Positions 1 to 7,837 are shown, numbered from the stretch's first letter. The stretch: DNA of 64,000 nucleotides from Azonexus sp. (GCA_017983755.1 JAGOAU010000014.1:1-64000); one strand, 5' to 3'. Translations and numbers: made by a program. Notes: generated by a model not told the origin, from the letters alone.

Positions 1-127
1 CCAGATCCTTCATGGTGATCATCTCCTAAAATCCTGCTCAAAAAATGAGCGGACGAGTTAATCACCCTGGTCAATTTTCAGCGCGCACAACCTCGCTTTT
101 CTGGTCAGTTTTCAACGAGCGTCAACA
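1..127 (-). mobile_element. terminus of an IS21-family insertion sequence, with the start of its first gene
   Basis: Read on the minus strand, the sequence begins TGTTGACGCTCGTTG at 127, the usual form of an IS21-family end. Two copies of a subterminal repeat follow, CTGGTCAGTTTTCAACG (101-117) and CTGGTCAATTTTCAGCG (67-82, one base shifted); IS21 elements carry such multiple terminal repeats as transposase-binding sites. A ribosome binding site (AGGAG) and an ATG at 13-11 then open a reading frame that leaves the window after four codons. By position this should be istA, the transposase. The rest of the element lies outside, so completeness cannot be judged. Confidence 0.6.
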
Positions 128-193
128 TACCGCCGATTCTCGGAATCGACGGGACGGTGGAACAGAGCGGGTGCCCTTGATGACGAACGCCAA

Positions 194-424
194 TTAGGAC
201 GTTTGATGTTGTGGATATTGCGACGTGCTCTGCATGGTGCGAGCCGCCAGCCAGTCGAGGACGACCTGCCGGTCGTAGCGAATCGGCGAGCGCGAGCTTT
301 CGGGGTTGAGCTTGACGAACGGAGGGGAGATGCCTCGCGTGCGGTAGCCCTCAAGCGTGTTCGGGCGGATGCCGATCAGCGCGGCGGCTTCGGCATTGGT
401 AATCAGTTCAGGGTTGGGATTCAT
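194..424 (-). CDS. small helix-turn-helix protein, AlpA/excisionase-like
   Basis: A 76-residue protein. Residues 6-60 read as a winged helix-turn-helix of the AlpA/MerR type: a stretch with TNAEAAALIGI for the recognition helices, then a basic segment and a conserved-looking RYDRQVVLDWLA helix near the C-terminus. Small proteins of this kind commonly act as excisionases or transcriptional activators of the integrase in integrated elements. The ATG at 424 is chosen because CGAGG lies a suitable distance upstream; an in-frame start 13 codons earlier lacks a clear ribosome site. It lies between the insertion-sequence end and the integrase module, on the integrase strand. The excisionase role is inferred from context. 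Confidence 0.6.
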   Translation of the reverse strand: MNPNPELITNAEAAALIGIRPNTLEGYRTRGISPPFVKLNPESSRSPIRYDRQVVLDWLAARTMQSTSQYPQHQTS

Positions 425-526
425 TTGGAACCTCGCAGGACGTTGATGCCTGGTGGTTCCCAAAGAAGGCGAGCGGGGTGCTGTCGAGGACAGCCATCGA
501 GCATTGCGCTCGATAACCTTACGCAG

Positions 527-551
527 ACCGTCACCGATTGACGGTGACGGT
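527..551. repeat. perfect 10-bp inverted repeat
   Basis: ACCGTCACCG and its exact reverse complement are separated by five bases. It lies between the 119-residue gene and the helix-turn-helix gene, upstream of the latter. No T-run follows on either strand, so an operator is as likely as a terminator. A smaller hairpin (GAGC/GCTC) sits just beside it near 499-513. Confidence 0.55.
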
Positions 552-568
552 TACTGCTGGCCGTAACT

Positions 569-928
569 TTACAGGGCGGCTTCGGTTACGGGTTTGATGG
601 AGGCGTCAGGCTCGGTCAGCTTGACATCCAAGAAACCAATCTCCTGGCACTTCTTCACAAGAAACTTCTCGATGTCGTTGAGAAAGTGGTCGATGACAAT
701 ATCGGCGCGCATAAGAGAACGGCTGGAGCACCAAGTCACAAGCTCGGCCGCCATCTGATATTTTGCCGGAATCTCTTCCTCCATATGAACGCCCATCTCA
801 TAGCGGCGCTCTAACCATTCAGAAAGATTCTTGAGCGCATTTTCAACTTCTTTGAATTGCTCGTAAGTGAGCAAGCAAGTTGCTTCGGTTGTGCCGTCCC
901 GGGTGAGGTTTTTGTATGTAACGTGCAT
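569..928 (-). CDS. hypothetical protein of the integrated element
   Basis: A 119-residue, mildly acidic, mostly helical protein that I do not recognise. The ATG at 928 follows AAGGAG at good spacing; the longer in-frame opening upstream has no such site. There is no signal peptide or membrane segment. Visible features are a charged helix around residues 25-55 (EQFKEVENALKNLSEWLERR) and a second around 75-95. It sits between the integrase and the small helix-turn-helix gene, all on one strand, so it is probably cargo or an accessory gene of the element. No function is proposed. Confidence 0.6.
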   Translation of the reverse strand: MHVTYKNLTRDGTTEATCLLTYEQFKEVENALKNLSEWLERRYEMGVHMEEEIPAKYQMAAELVTWCSSRSLMRADIVIDHFLNDIEKFLVKKCQEIGFLDVKLTEPDASIKPVTEAAL

Positions 929-1069
929 GTTTGTAACTCCTTGTCGATGCTGCGCCGGAGCTACAAAAGCAAAACCGGCAACAGCGTTGTTGAACACTGA
1001 ATGCCGGTTTCGGAGTATGGCGAACGGACGCCCGCTGAGGGCGACGCAGTCAGAATGGCATAGGTCGCA

Positions 1070-2344
1070 TCACCTGTCAAGACCCGTGTGGGAACCCTTC
1101 TCAACTTCCAGCTCGTAGGCTGCCGCCTGCGCTGCAATATGGTCGCTGATCCTCTGCGTCTCGGGACGTAGGTATTGAAGCTTCGACGTTTCCAGATAGT
1201 GCTGGGCGGTCACCCCTCGCGGCACATGGTTCGTCAGCAGTTCGATCTTGAAGAAGTCGATGCCGCAGTCAGCGATGCCGATGGTCGTAAATGTTCGTCT
1301 GAGGTCGTGGGGCGATAGGTGCAGCCCTGCAACCTCGCTGACCTTCGCCATCGTGTCGCGTGGATCAACTATGTGGCCTCGCTTGCCCCAGGACGGAAAG
1401 ACGAACGGGTTGCCATCGACCTTCGGGCGCTTCTTGAGCATCTCGACCATCTGCGTCGATAGCGGTATCCACACTGGATTCCTGTTCTTGGGGTCAGGCA
1501 GGTGCAGCCAGCCTTCGTCCAGATTGACGCGATCCCAAGTAAGCTCGGCTCCTTCCATCTTTCGCAGGCCGGTCGCCAGCAACAGCATCACCAGCGCGAC
1601 AGACGATGCCGTGTCGCGGTTGTATGCGGCGGCGTACCATTCTTGAAGGTGTGCCCACACTGCGCCGAGCTTGTCCTCCGGTATCCGGGTCGTCTTCGGC
1701 TTTAGCGGGGCAACCTTCCGGTGAAGCACGTCGCAGGGGTTGTCTGTCAAGATTGCGCTGCCGTCGGGCTTTCGGTACTCGCGAATGGCGTAGTTGAAAA
1801 GCGCCTTCAGGATCGACATGCACTGCGCCGCCTGTGCCGGCGCTCCCTTCTTGCCTCGCAGACCCTTGTCGCGCATTTCGATGTATCGCTTCGACACCAT
1901 CGTTCTGTCTATCTGGCTCAGGGGTTTGTTCAACCACGCCTCGAACGTTGTGGTTACGTGGCGCTCGATTTCTTCCTTGCTGCTGTCCTTCAGCGGTCGG
2001 TCGCGCTGGTAGGCGGTGGCGACCTCGCGCAGTGTAGTCCCCTGGACCTTCTTTTCCTTGGCAACATCTCGCGGGTCGATACCCTTTGCCATGTCTCGCA
2101 GAAGGTCTTGAGCCTGCTCCCTTGCTTGATCGGGAGTGAAGACCCCATGCGGGCCAATTGGGATTCGTGCCTCTTTCCCGTTGATGCGACCTTGGGCGAC
2201 ATAGGTGATGCGTCCGTCAGGCGTGGCGCGTGCTCCGAAGCCGCGCAGGACGCCGCACCAGTGGATTTCGTACCCGCTGGCGGGAGGGGCGATTTTGTCG
2301 ATGGCGCTCTTGGTGAGCTTGGGGCGATGTTTGAGTTCTGGCAT
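1070..2344 (-). CDS. tyrosine-type site-specific recombinase (phage/island integrase)
   Basis: A 424-residue integrase of the P4/DUF4102 type that catalyses integration and excision of the element. Residues 1-80 form the arm-binding domain, about 100-200 the core-binding SAM-like domain, and 215-400 the catalytic domain. The catalytic set is visible: Arg in ATGLRKMEG (near 261), HDLRR (near 346-350), the later His in LTNHV (near 373) and Tyr in HYLETS (Y383). The ATG at 2344 is preceded by AAGGAG; an upstream in-frame start 12 codons earlier is less likely. Its 5' end faces the tRNA-Ser fragment about 155 bases away, as expected for an integrase beside its attachment site. The gene looks intact. 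Confidence 0.92.
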   Translation of the reverse strand: MPELKHRPKLTKSAIDKIAPPASGYEIHWCGVLRGFGARATPDGRITYVAQGRINGKEARIPIGPHGVFTPDQAREQAQDLLRDMAKGIDPRDVAKEKKVQGTTLREVATAYQRDRPLKDSSKEEIERHVTTTFEAWLNKPLSQIDRTMVSKRYIEMRDKGLRGKKGAPAQAAQCMSILKALFNYAIREYRKPDGSAILTDNPCDVLHRKVAPLKPKTTRIPEDKLGAVWAHLQEWYAAAYNRDTASSVALVMLLLATGLRKMEGAELTWDRVNLDEGWLHLPDPKNRNPVWIPLSTQMVEMLKKRPKVDGNPFVFPSWGKRGHIVDPRDTMAKVSEVAGLHLSPHDLRRTFTTIGIADCGIDFFKIELLTNHVPRGVTAQHYLETSKLQYLRPETQRISDHIAAQAAAYELEVEKGSHTGLDR

Positions 2345-2360
2345 GTCGTTCTCCTTTATC

Positions 2361-2410
2361 GGTAAGCGTGCGGTAAGCACGTCGCGTAAAGTTACGACAA
2401 GTTACATCAA
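2361..2410. repeat. short direct repeats upstream of the integrase
   Basis: GGTAAGC occurs at 2361 and 2372, and two adjacent 10-mers, GTTACGACAA (2391) and GTTACATCAA (2401), follow. Short direct repeats between an integrase start and its attachment site are typical of recombinase arm-binding sites; that role is an inference. Confidence 0.35.
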
Positions 2411-2499
2411 ACTAAAAGTGGCCGCAAGTCGTTGAAAATACTGGGTTCGCCAAGGCTTACAGGGTAGCGAAAAGCTATGCAAAGGAAGCCACCAACAAA

Positions 2500-2555
2500 C
2501 TTGAAAACCGGCGTGGGGAAACCCATCGTGAGTTCGAATCTCACCGGACCCGCCA
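2500..2555 (+). other. attachment site: 3' fragment of tRNA-Ser(UGA)
   Basis: The sequence starts inside the anticodon loop (CTTGAAAACCGG, anticodon TGA), then shows a serine-type long variable arm (GTGGGGAAACCCAT), a T arm with GTTCGAATC and the acceptor end CGGACCC-G-CCA with the G discriminator of serine tRNAs. The 5' half (D arm, 5' anticodon stem) is absent: upstream bases do not pair. A truncated tRNA end beside an integrase is the mark of integration into a tRNA gene; the intact gene should lie at the far end of the element, outside the window. Core chromosomal genes begin immediately to the right. Confidence 0.75.
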
Positions 2556-2627
2556 CTCTCCCTCGCGTTTTGACCAGAAGCCTGTTTTTTTCTTCGCGCG
2601 CGCGGGCCTGTGCTTTCGGATTCTTGC

Positions 2628-3083
2628 TCAATCAGCGCTGCCCGGGCGTATCGCGTCGGCCCAGCAGTTGGGAGTTTCGTAAAGGCGAACGCGCTCGAGT
2701 CGCAGGTGGTTGCCATAGGTGTCACGGTAAACCGCGTTCAGACGGTCGAAAGCGATCCGCGCCAGGTTTTCGGCGGTCGGGACGCGGTCGAGGATGACTG
2801 TCTTGTGGTCGGGCAGCGAGTTCAGGAAATCGACGATGGCGCGGTCGCCGGCAAACGCCAGAAAAGCGTGGTCCCACGCGTCGACCAGATGCGCCTTGGC
2901 CAGATCCTTGACCTGCGAGAAATCCATGACCATGCCGTTGGCGGCGTCGCCGGCCTTGTCGATGATGTTTCCCGACAGCGAGATCTCGATGACGTAGCGG
3001 TGGCCGTGCAGGTGCCGGCACTGGCTGCGGTGGTCGGGGATGCGGTGGCCCGCGTCGAATTCGAGGCGGCGGGTGATCAACAT
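2628..3083 (-). CDS. queD: 6-carboxy-5,6,7,8-tetrahydropterin synthase (queuosine pathway)
   Basis: QueD converts dihydroneopterin triphosphate to carboxytetrahydropterin, the second step from GTP to queuosine in tRNA. The zinc ligands H13, H26 and H28 are present (FDAGH and HLHGH), as is the catalytic Cys four residues before H26 (C22), a DH pair in AWDHAF near residue 71 and the substrate Glu in LYETPNCWA. At 151 residues it is longer than the E. coli enzyme (about 121) because of extra loop sequence after the HGH motif. It is the first intact core gene right of the island junction and is divergent from a radical SAM gene 44 bases away. Confidence 0.93.
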   Translation of the reverse strand: MLITRRLEFDAGHRIPDHRSQCRHLHGHRYVIEISLSGNIIDKAGDAANGMVMDFSQVKDLAKAHLVDAWDHAFLAFAGDRAIVDFLNSLPDHKTVILDRVPTAENLARIAFDRLNAVYRDTYGNHLRLERVRLYETPNCWADAIRPGSAD

Positions 3084-3127
3084 GGCAGATTCGTCTTTTA
3101 AGCGGTCGCGGATTATACAATGGACCC

Positions 3128-3964
3128 ATGCTGACGATCGAAGACCACCGCCGCGACAGCGCCGGACTGCGCTACGTTTACCCCGTGATTTCCCGCCGGG
3201 CGGGCGGGGTTTCCGTGGGCATCAATTTGAATGTCAACAATGCCTGCAACTGGGCCTGCGTTTATTGTCAGGTCGACAACCTGAGCCGCGGCGGGCCGCC
3301 ACCGATCGATCTCGATCTGCTCGAACGGGAGCTGGCGGCCTTTCTCGACGACGCGCTGCATGGCGACTTCATGGCGCGCGAGGTGCCGCCCGGTGTGCAG
3401 CGTCTGGAAGATGTCGCCTTTTCCGGAAACGGCGAGCCGACGAGCGCTGCGGAGTTTCCCGAAGCTGTCCAGCGGGTGCGCGGCGTGCTGCAACGCCATG
3501 GTCTGGCTGGAAAGCTGCTGGTAAGGCTGATTACCAATGGCAGCATGCTGCATCGGCCGGGGGTGCAGGAAGGCATCCGTGTATTGGGCGAATTGGCTGG
3601 CGAAGTCTGGTTCAAGGTCGATCGGGCGACCGCCGACGAGGTCGCTGCGATCAACGGCGTGCCGCTGGATATCGAAAAGGTCCGGCGCAATCTGGCACAG
3701 TGCACCGCTCTGGCCCCGACCTGGGTGCAGACCTGCTGGTTTGCGCTGGATGGCCAGGCGCCCGACGCTGCGGCACGCGATGCCTATTGCGCATTGCTCG
3801 CGCCGCTGGCGGCCAGCCTGGCCGGCGTTCATCTGTACGGACTGGCGCGTCCGTCGCTGCAACCGGCAGCGCCCCGCCTGTCCCGTCTGGCACAGGAAGA
3901 ACTCGAGGCGTTTGCCGCGGAGATCGAAAAAAAAACAGGCATCCGGGTGGTTGTTTCCCCATGA
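3128..3964 (+). CDS. radical SAM enzyme of unknown substrate
   Basis: A 278-residue radical SAM protein. The cluster-binding motif is CNWACVYC, with Cys40, Cys44 and Cys47 (CX3CX2C), and the SAM-contacting GNGEP is at 100-104. The tryptophan-rich CX3CX2C segment and the overall layout resemble the wyosine-synthase-related group (COG0731-like) more than QueE, which has a different cluster loop. It is divergent from queD, so a role in modified-nucleoside synthesis is tempting but is only context. No C-terminal iron-sulphur or SPASM domain is evident. Confidence is high for the superfamily and low for any specific reaction. Confidence 0.8.
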   Translation: MLTIEDHRRDSAGLRYVYPVISRRAGGVSVGINLNVNNACNWACVYCQVDNLSRGGPPPIDLDLLERELAAFLDDALHGDFMAREVPPGVQRLEDVAFSGNGEPTSAAEFPEAVQRVRGVLQRHGLAGKLLVRLITNGSMLHRPGVQEGIRVLGELAGEVWFKVDRATADEVAAINGVPLDIEKVRRNLAQCTALAPTWVQTCWFALDGQAPDAAARDAYCALLAPLAASLAGVHLYGLARPSLQPAAPRLSRLAQEELEAFAAEIEKKTGIRVVVSP

Positions 3965-3974
3965 TGCCTGCTGC

Positions 3975-3984
3975 TGCGGTCGAC
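3975..3984 (+). repeat. dispersed motif TGCGGTCGAC
   Basis: Lies 11 bases after the radical SAM stop codon, preceded by GC and followed four bases later by TTTT. Confidence 0.85.
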
Positions 3985-4003
3985 GGCCTTTTCAGACCGG
4001 ATT

Positions 4004-4309
4004 TCAGGCCGCCTTCTTGCCCTTGCTGCGCGCCGATTTCTTGAGAGACTTGTAAAGCTCCGGTTCCTGGGCCTTCAGGTACTCGATCACATCCCAATCC
4101 TCGCGCTTGATCGACTTGATGTCGATCTGCTCTACATGCACCAGGCGCAGGAGTTCGCGTACCGGTTTGGGCATGTTGCGCCCGCTTTCGTAGCGTGAAC
4201 CGCCGCTTTGCGTCACGCCAAGGGTGGACCAGAATTGTTGCTGGTTGAGGCCAAGCTTGCGCCGGATTTCACGGGCATCGATTTTTTCTATGGTCTTCAC
4301 AGTTGTCAT
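4004..4309 (-). CDS. XRE-family helix-turn-helix regulator
   Basis: A 101-residue DNA-binding protein. Residues 12-55 form a lambda-repressor-type helix-turn-helix (REIRRKLGLNQQQFWSTLGV, then the recognition helix and YESGRNMPKP), and the C-terminus is lysine-rich. There is no sensor or toxin partner next to it: the radical SAM gene converges on it and a CBS-domain gene is divergent. The ATG at 4309 follows GAGAGTAGAG, a weak ribosome site. It may regulate itself, because an A/T-rich patch lies directly upstream. The target is unknown. Confidence 0.8.
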   Translation of the reverse strand: MTTVKTIEKIDAREIRRKLGLNQQQFWSTLGVTQSGGSRYESGRNMPKPVRELLRLVHVEQIDIKSIKREDWDVIEYLKAQEPELYKSLKKSARSKGKKAA

Positions 4310-4354
4310 CTCTACTCTCCGTCCGCCAGTGTTGTGGGATTACCCAAGCATCCT

Positions 4355-4410
4355 AGCGGTGTATGACTTAGGTAATATAAGGAATTGTATATCTTGTTAT
4401 GACGATAGAC
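4355..4410. promoter_or_regulatory. A/T-rich intergenic patch upstream of the XRE gene
   Basis: This patch is strikingly A/T-rich for the window and contains two copies of TATGAC, at 4362 and 4399. It probably holds the promoter of the XRE gene and perhaps an operator. The rest of the 265-base gap to the CBS gene (4310-4574) shows nothing else I can name, except the GGAG ribosome site just before 4575. Confidence 0.35.
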
Positions 4411-4574
4411 AAGTGCCAATGCCATAAGTTTCGCCGGATTGGATTGGGGAAATCCCCATGCGTTTCTGGGCTTAGGTTTGCGTCGTGACGGCAGGGCTGC
4501 CGCCGGTGCTTCCCCAATCGGGCCGGATGCTCTAACATCCGCCAACCAATAATCCACAATTTCGGAGAGACATC

Positions 4575-5021
4575 ATGCAGGTCAGGGAGATCATCCAGCT
4601 CAAGGGCGGCACCTTGTATACCGCGACTCCCCAGCAACCTCTCGCGACGGCGATCGACACCATGGCGGAACTTGACGTCGGGTCGCTGGTGGTCATGGAG
4701 TCCGGCAAGATGGCCGGCATGCTGACCTTCCGCGAAGTGCTGCAGGCGATGAAGCAGCACGACGCCTGCCCCGTGGGGGTGACGGTCGGCGACGTCATGG
4801 TCAGGGATCCGGTGACGGCGTATCCGGACATGCAGGCCAACGACCTGCGGCGCCTGATGATCGAAAAGCACTCGCGCTACCTGCCGGTGATTGATGGCGA
4901 TACCCTGATGGGGGTCATTTCCTTTCTCGATGTCGCCAAGGCCGTGCTCGAAGAGCAGAGCTTCGAGAACAAGATGCTCAAGAACTACATCAAGAACTGG
5001 CCCGACGAACCGCAGGCCTGA
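4575..5021 (+). CDS. protein of two CBS domains
   Basis: A 148-residue protein made almost only of a CBS-domain pair: the first about residues 8-62 (with LDVGSLVVMESGKMAGMLTF), the second about 73-130 (VMVRDPVTAYPD, SRYLPVIDG, LMGVISFLDV). Such pairs bind adenine nucleotides or similar ligands and usually act as energy sensors. The partner here is unknown, since no channel, kinase or IMP dehydrogenase domain is attached. It is monocistronic, with a good terminator after it and a GGAG ribosome site before the ATG. Cytoplasmic by sequence. Confidence 0.88.
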   Translation: MQVREIIQLKGGTLYTATPQQPLATAIDTMAELDVGSLVVMESGKMAGMLTFREVLQAMKQHDACPVGVTVGDVMVRDPVTAYPDMQANDLRRLMIEKHSRYLPVIDGDTLMGVISFLDVAKAVLEEQSFENKMLKNYIKNWPDEPQA

Positions 5022-5032
5022 GTCGATTTTGT

Positions 5033-5061
5033 AAAAAAAGGCGGCTTCGGCCGCCTTTTTT
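5033..5061 (+). terminator. rho-independent terminator after the CBS gene
   Basis: GGCGGC-TTCG-GCCGCC forms a six-pair stem with a stable tetraloop, flanked by an A-run before and TTTTTT after. It may work in both directions. Confidence 0.9.
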
Positions 5062-5078
5062 CATTGTCTGCGGTCGGT

Positions 5079-5088
5079 TGCGGTCGAC
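5079..5088 (+). repeat. dispersed motif TGCGGTCGAC
   Basis: Intergenic, between the CBS terminator and aroC. It is preceded by GT and, a few bases earlier, by a near-copy (TGCGGTCGG at 5069), so the site is almost a tandem pair. Confidence 0.85.
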
Positions 5089-5154
5089 CGTCCGGATAAG
5101 GGCATTTTGCCCGGCATGATAAACTGACAGCTTCGTTTTCGACTGTCACTTCTC

Positions 5155-6255
5155 ATGTCCGGCAATACTTTTGGCACCCTGTTTACCGTTACTTCGTTTG
5201 GCGAATCGCATGGCCCGGCCATCGGCTGCGTGGTCGATGGCTGCCCGCCCGGGTTGGCGCTCGATGCAAGCGACATCCAGGCCGAGCTTGATCGCCGCAA
5301 ACCGGGCACCTCGCGCCATGTGACGCAGCGCCGCGAGCCGGATGCCGTCGAGATCCTGTCGGGCGTCTTCGAGGGCAGGACCACAGGCACGCCGATTGCG
5401 CTGCTGATCCGCAACCAGGACCAGCGCAGCAAGGATTACGGCAACATCGCCGAGACTTTCCGTCCCGGCCACGCCGATTACACCTACACGCAGAAATATG
5501 GCTTCCGCGACTACCGCGGTGGCGGCCGCTCGTCGGCCCGCGAGACGGCGGTGCGCGTGGCGGCCGGCGCGATTGCCCGCAAGTGGCTGCTGGAGCGCTA
5601 CGGCGTCAGCATCCGTGGCTGGATGAGTGCGCTCGGGCCGATCGAAATCCCCTTCATGTCTGCCGACGACATCGACGGCAATGCCTTCTTCGCGCCAAAT
5701 GCCGGGCTGGTACCCGAACTGGAAAACTACATGGATAGTCTGCGCAAGTCGCTGGACTCGGTCGGCGCCAAAATCACCGTTGCCGCGACCGGCGTCCCGC
5801 CGGGCTGGGGTGAGCCGGTGTACGACCGGCTGGATGCCGAGATCGCCTACGCGATGATGGGCATCAACGCCGTCAAGGGCGTCGAGGTCGGCGCCGGCTT
5901 CGCCTCGGTGGCGCAGAAGGGCAGCGAGCACGGCGACGAAATGACGCCGGAAGGCTTTCTCACGAACCATGCCGGCGGCGTTCTCGGTGGGATTTCCACC
6001 GGCCAGGACATCGTCGTCAACATGGCGATCAAGCCGACGTCGTCGATTGCCCAGCCGCGCCGTTCGATCGACAGCCAGGGCAATGCCATCGAGGTGGCGA
6101 CCGAGGGGCGTCACGACCCCTGTGTCGGCATTCGCGCGACGCCGATTGCCGAAGCCATGCTGGCACTGGTGTTGATGGATCACGCCCTGCGTCACCGCGC
6201 CCAATGTGGCGATGTCATCTGCCAGACCCCGCGCATTCCGGGAAAAATCGCGTAA
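5155..6255 (+). CDS. aroC: chorismate synthase
   Basis: Makes chorismate from 5-enolpyruvylshikimate 3-phosphate using reduced FMN, the last shikimate step and the source of tryptophan, phenylalanine, tyrosine and folate. Family signatures are in place: GESHG at residues 16-20, [12 protein letters not shown] (49-60), [10 protein letters not shown] (86-95) and [13 protein letters not shown] (122-134). The length of 366 residues is normal. The start has only a weak ribosome site but matches the family N-terminus exactly. The trpFBA genes that use its product lie 11 kb downstream, not in the same operon. Confidence 0.97.
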   Translation: MSGNTFGTLFTVTSFGESHGPAIGCVVDGCPPGLALDASDIQAELDRRKPGTSRHVTQRREPDAVEILSGVFEGRTTGTPIALLIRNQDQRSKDYGNIAETFRPGHADYTYTQKYGFRDYRGGGRSSARETAVRVAAGAIARKWLLERYGVSIRGWMSALGPIEIPFMSADDIDGNAFFAPNAGLVPELENYMDSLRKSLDSVGAKITVAATGVPPGWGEPVYDRLDAEIAYAMMGINAVKGVEVGAGFASVAQKGSEHGDEMTPEGFLTNHAGGVLGGISTGQDIVVNMAIKPTSSIAQPRRSIDSQGNAIEVATEGRHDPCVGIRATPIAEAMLALVLMDHALRHRAQCGDVICQTPRIPGKIA

Positions 6256-6310
6256 AATCTTCAGATTTTTGCCGCTCATCGAGCGAATTTGCCGTTACAG
6301 GGAGCGTTTC

Positions 6311-6577
6311 ATGCAAGTCGATCACCACGATCTCCATCACGAATTTCCGGAATTCCTCGACGCGATCCAGGCGCTGAAAACCGGCAACGCCCACTTTGCC
6401 AAGCTGTTCGCCAGCTACAATCGCCTGACCGGCAAGGTCGAGGATCTGGAAGAAAACGACATGCCGGTGGCCGATTTCACCATCGAAGACATGAAGAAGC
6501 AGCGGGTCAAGCTCAAGGACGAGCTGTACCACTTGCTGCTGGCTTACCGCGCCGGCCAGCAAGCCGCCAAGGCCTGA
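6311..6577 (+). CDS. YdcH/DUF465-family small protein
   Basis: An 88-residue acidic, helical protein. A coiled-coil-like segment (KLFASYNRLTGKVEDLEEND) is followed by the family's ending KKQRVKLKDELYHLL. DUF465 proteins are common in proteobacteria and have no firm function. The ATG at 6311 is chosen because the family starts near the HHDLHHEFPEF segment and a GGGAGCG precedes it; a longer in-frame opening overlaps the end of aroC. It sits alone between aroC and a transporter gene on the same strand. Confidence 0.85.
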   Translation: MQVDHHDLHHEFPEFLDAIQALKTGNAHFAKLFASYNRLTGKVEDLEENDMPVADFTIEDMKKQRVKLKDELYHLLLAYRAGQQAAKA

Positions 6578-6617
6578 TCGGCCCTTTGCCCGACGGTGCA
6601 TCCGGTAGAATTGCCGG

Positions 6618-7805
6618 ATGCACGCTCTGCCTTATTGGCGCCTCTCGGGTTATTACTTTTTTTATTTCGCCTTCATTGGCGCCTTTTCGCCCTATTTCGG
6701 GCTCTATCTCCAGTCGCTGAATTTCTCGGCCTGGGACATCGGCCTGCTGATGTCGCAGATGCAGCTGATGCGCCTGTTCGGGCCCAATCTGTGGGGCTGG
6801 CTGGCTGATCGCTTCGGCCGGCGCATGGCGATCATCCGCCTGGCGGCAGTCGCCGGGCTGGCCGGGTTCACTGCCTTCTTCTGGCTCGACCGGCTGGGGG
6901 GCATGCTGGTCGCAATGGCGGTCATCGCCTTCTTCTGGAGTGCCGCGCTGCCGCTGGTCGAGACGCTGACGTTCGACCACCTGCGTGAAGATCGTGGTCG
7001 TTACAGCCGTATCCGTCTGTGGGGGTCGGTCGGCTTCATCGTCGCCGTGCTGGGTACTGGCGCCGTCCTCGATGTGCTGCCGCTGACCGGTGTCCTCTGG
7101 GTCTGCTGGGGTATCCTGGCCGGCATTCTGTTGCTCGCAGCCGTCCTGCCCGATGCGCCGGCCATGCCGTATGCCCACGACAGCCTGCCGGTCGCCGACA
7201 TTCTGCGCCAGCCGCGCGTGCGGGCGTTGCTGGCCGCCTGTTTTGCCATGTCGGCGGCCCACGGCGCCCTCTATGTCTTCTATTCCATCCACCTCGCCGG
7301 CAATGGCTACAGCAAGGCCGAAGTCGGCGGCTTGTGGTCGCTCGGCGTGCTGGCGGAAATCGTCGTCTTCATGCTGATGGCGCGGCTGGTGCAGCGCTAC
7401 TCACTGCGGCTGATCCTGCTGGCTAGTTTTGCCGCCGCCGTGCTGCGTTTCCTGCTGATTGGCTGGGGCGTCGAATCGCTGGCAGTCATGGTGCTGGCGC
7501 AACTGATGCACGGCCTCACTTTCGGCGCCTACCACGCCGCCGCCATCGCCGCGGTCAATCTCTGGTTTCCCGGGCGGGCGCAGGGGCGGGGGCAGGCGCT
7601 ATATTCCAGCATCTCGTTCGGCGCCGGCGGCTTGCTCGGCGGCCTGATTAGCGGCTGGGCATGGGATGGTATCGGCGCCGGCTGGACCTACACGCTCGGC
7701 TCGGTCTTCGCCCTGATCGGCTTTCTGCTGGTCTGGCGCTGGGTCCCTGAGGCTGTTGCGGTCGACGTCGCCGGCGGGGCAAAAACCGCCGATCCTGTGC
7801 CATAA
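6618..7805 (+). CDS. MFS transporter, 3-phenylpropionate-permease-like
   Basis: A 395-residue major facilitator with about twelve hydrophobic segments. It opens with [18 protein letters not shown], the start typical of the nucleoside/phenylpropionate permease-like group (HcaT/YhhS-like). The inter-helix motif ADRFGRR lies near residue 63-70, between helices 2 and 3. The substrate cannot be read from sequence. The gene runs in the direction of leuC and stops 32 bases before it. The codon stretch AVAVDV near the C-terminus carries one copy of the dispersed motif. Confidence 0.88.
   Translation: MHALPYWRLSGYYFFYFAFIGAFSPYFGLYLQSLNFSAWDIGLLMSQMQLMRLFGPNLWGWLADRFGRRMAIIRLAAVAGLAGFTAFFWLDRLGGMLVAMAVIAFFWSAALPLVETLTFDHLREDRGRYSRIRLWGSVGFIVAVLGTGAVLDVLPLTGVLWVCWGILAGILLLAAVLPDAPAMPYAHDSLPVADILRQPRVRALLAACFAMSAAHGALYVFYSIHLAGNGYSKAEVGGLWSLGVLAEIVVFMLMARLVQRYSLRLILLASFAAAVLRFLLIGWGVESLAVMVLAQLMHGLTFGAYHAAAIAAVNLWFPGRAQGRGQALYSSISFGAGGLLGGLISGWAWDGIGAGWTYTLGSVFALIGFLLVWRWVPEAVAVDVAGGAKTADPVP
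7757..7766 (+). repeat. dispersed motif TGCGGTCGAC
   Basis: Inside the last 20 codons of the MFS gene, within the fuller form GGCTGTTGCGGTCGACG. AAAAA follows 14 bases later. Confidence 0.85.
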
Positions 7806-7837
7806 TTCAACGCTTTACCGCACATTCGAAGCACGCC

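Noticed and set aside
2443..2499. A complete tRNA-Ser using GGGTTCG at 2446 as the 5' acceptor strand
   Set aside because: The acceptor could pair with one wobble, but the distance to the anticodon is too long and there is no D arm or 5' anticodon stem.
2402..2725. Open frames across the tRNA-Ser fragment, one giving a GSGEIRTHD-type peptide
   Set aside because: This peptide is the well-known false translation of a tRNA-Ser 3' end; the region is an attachment site, not a gene.
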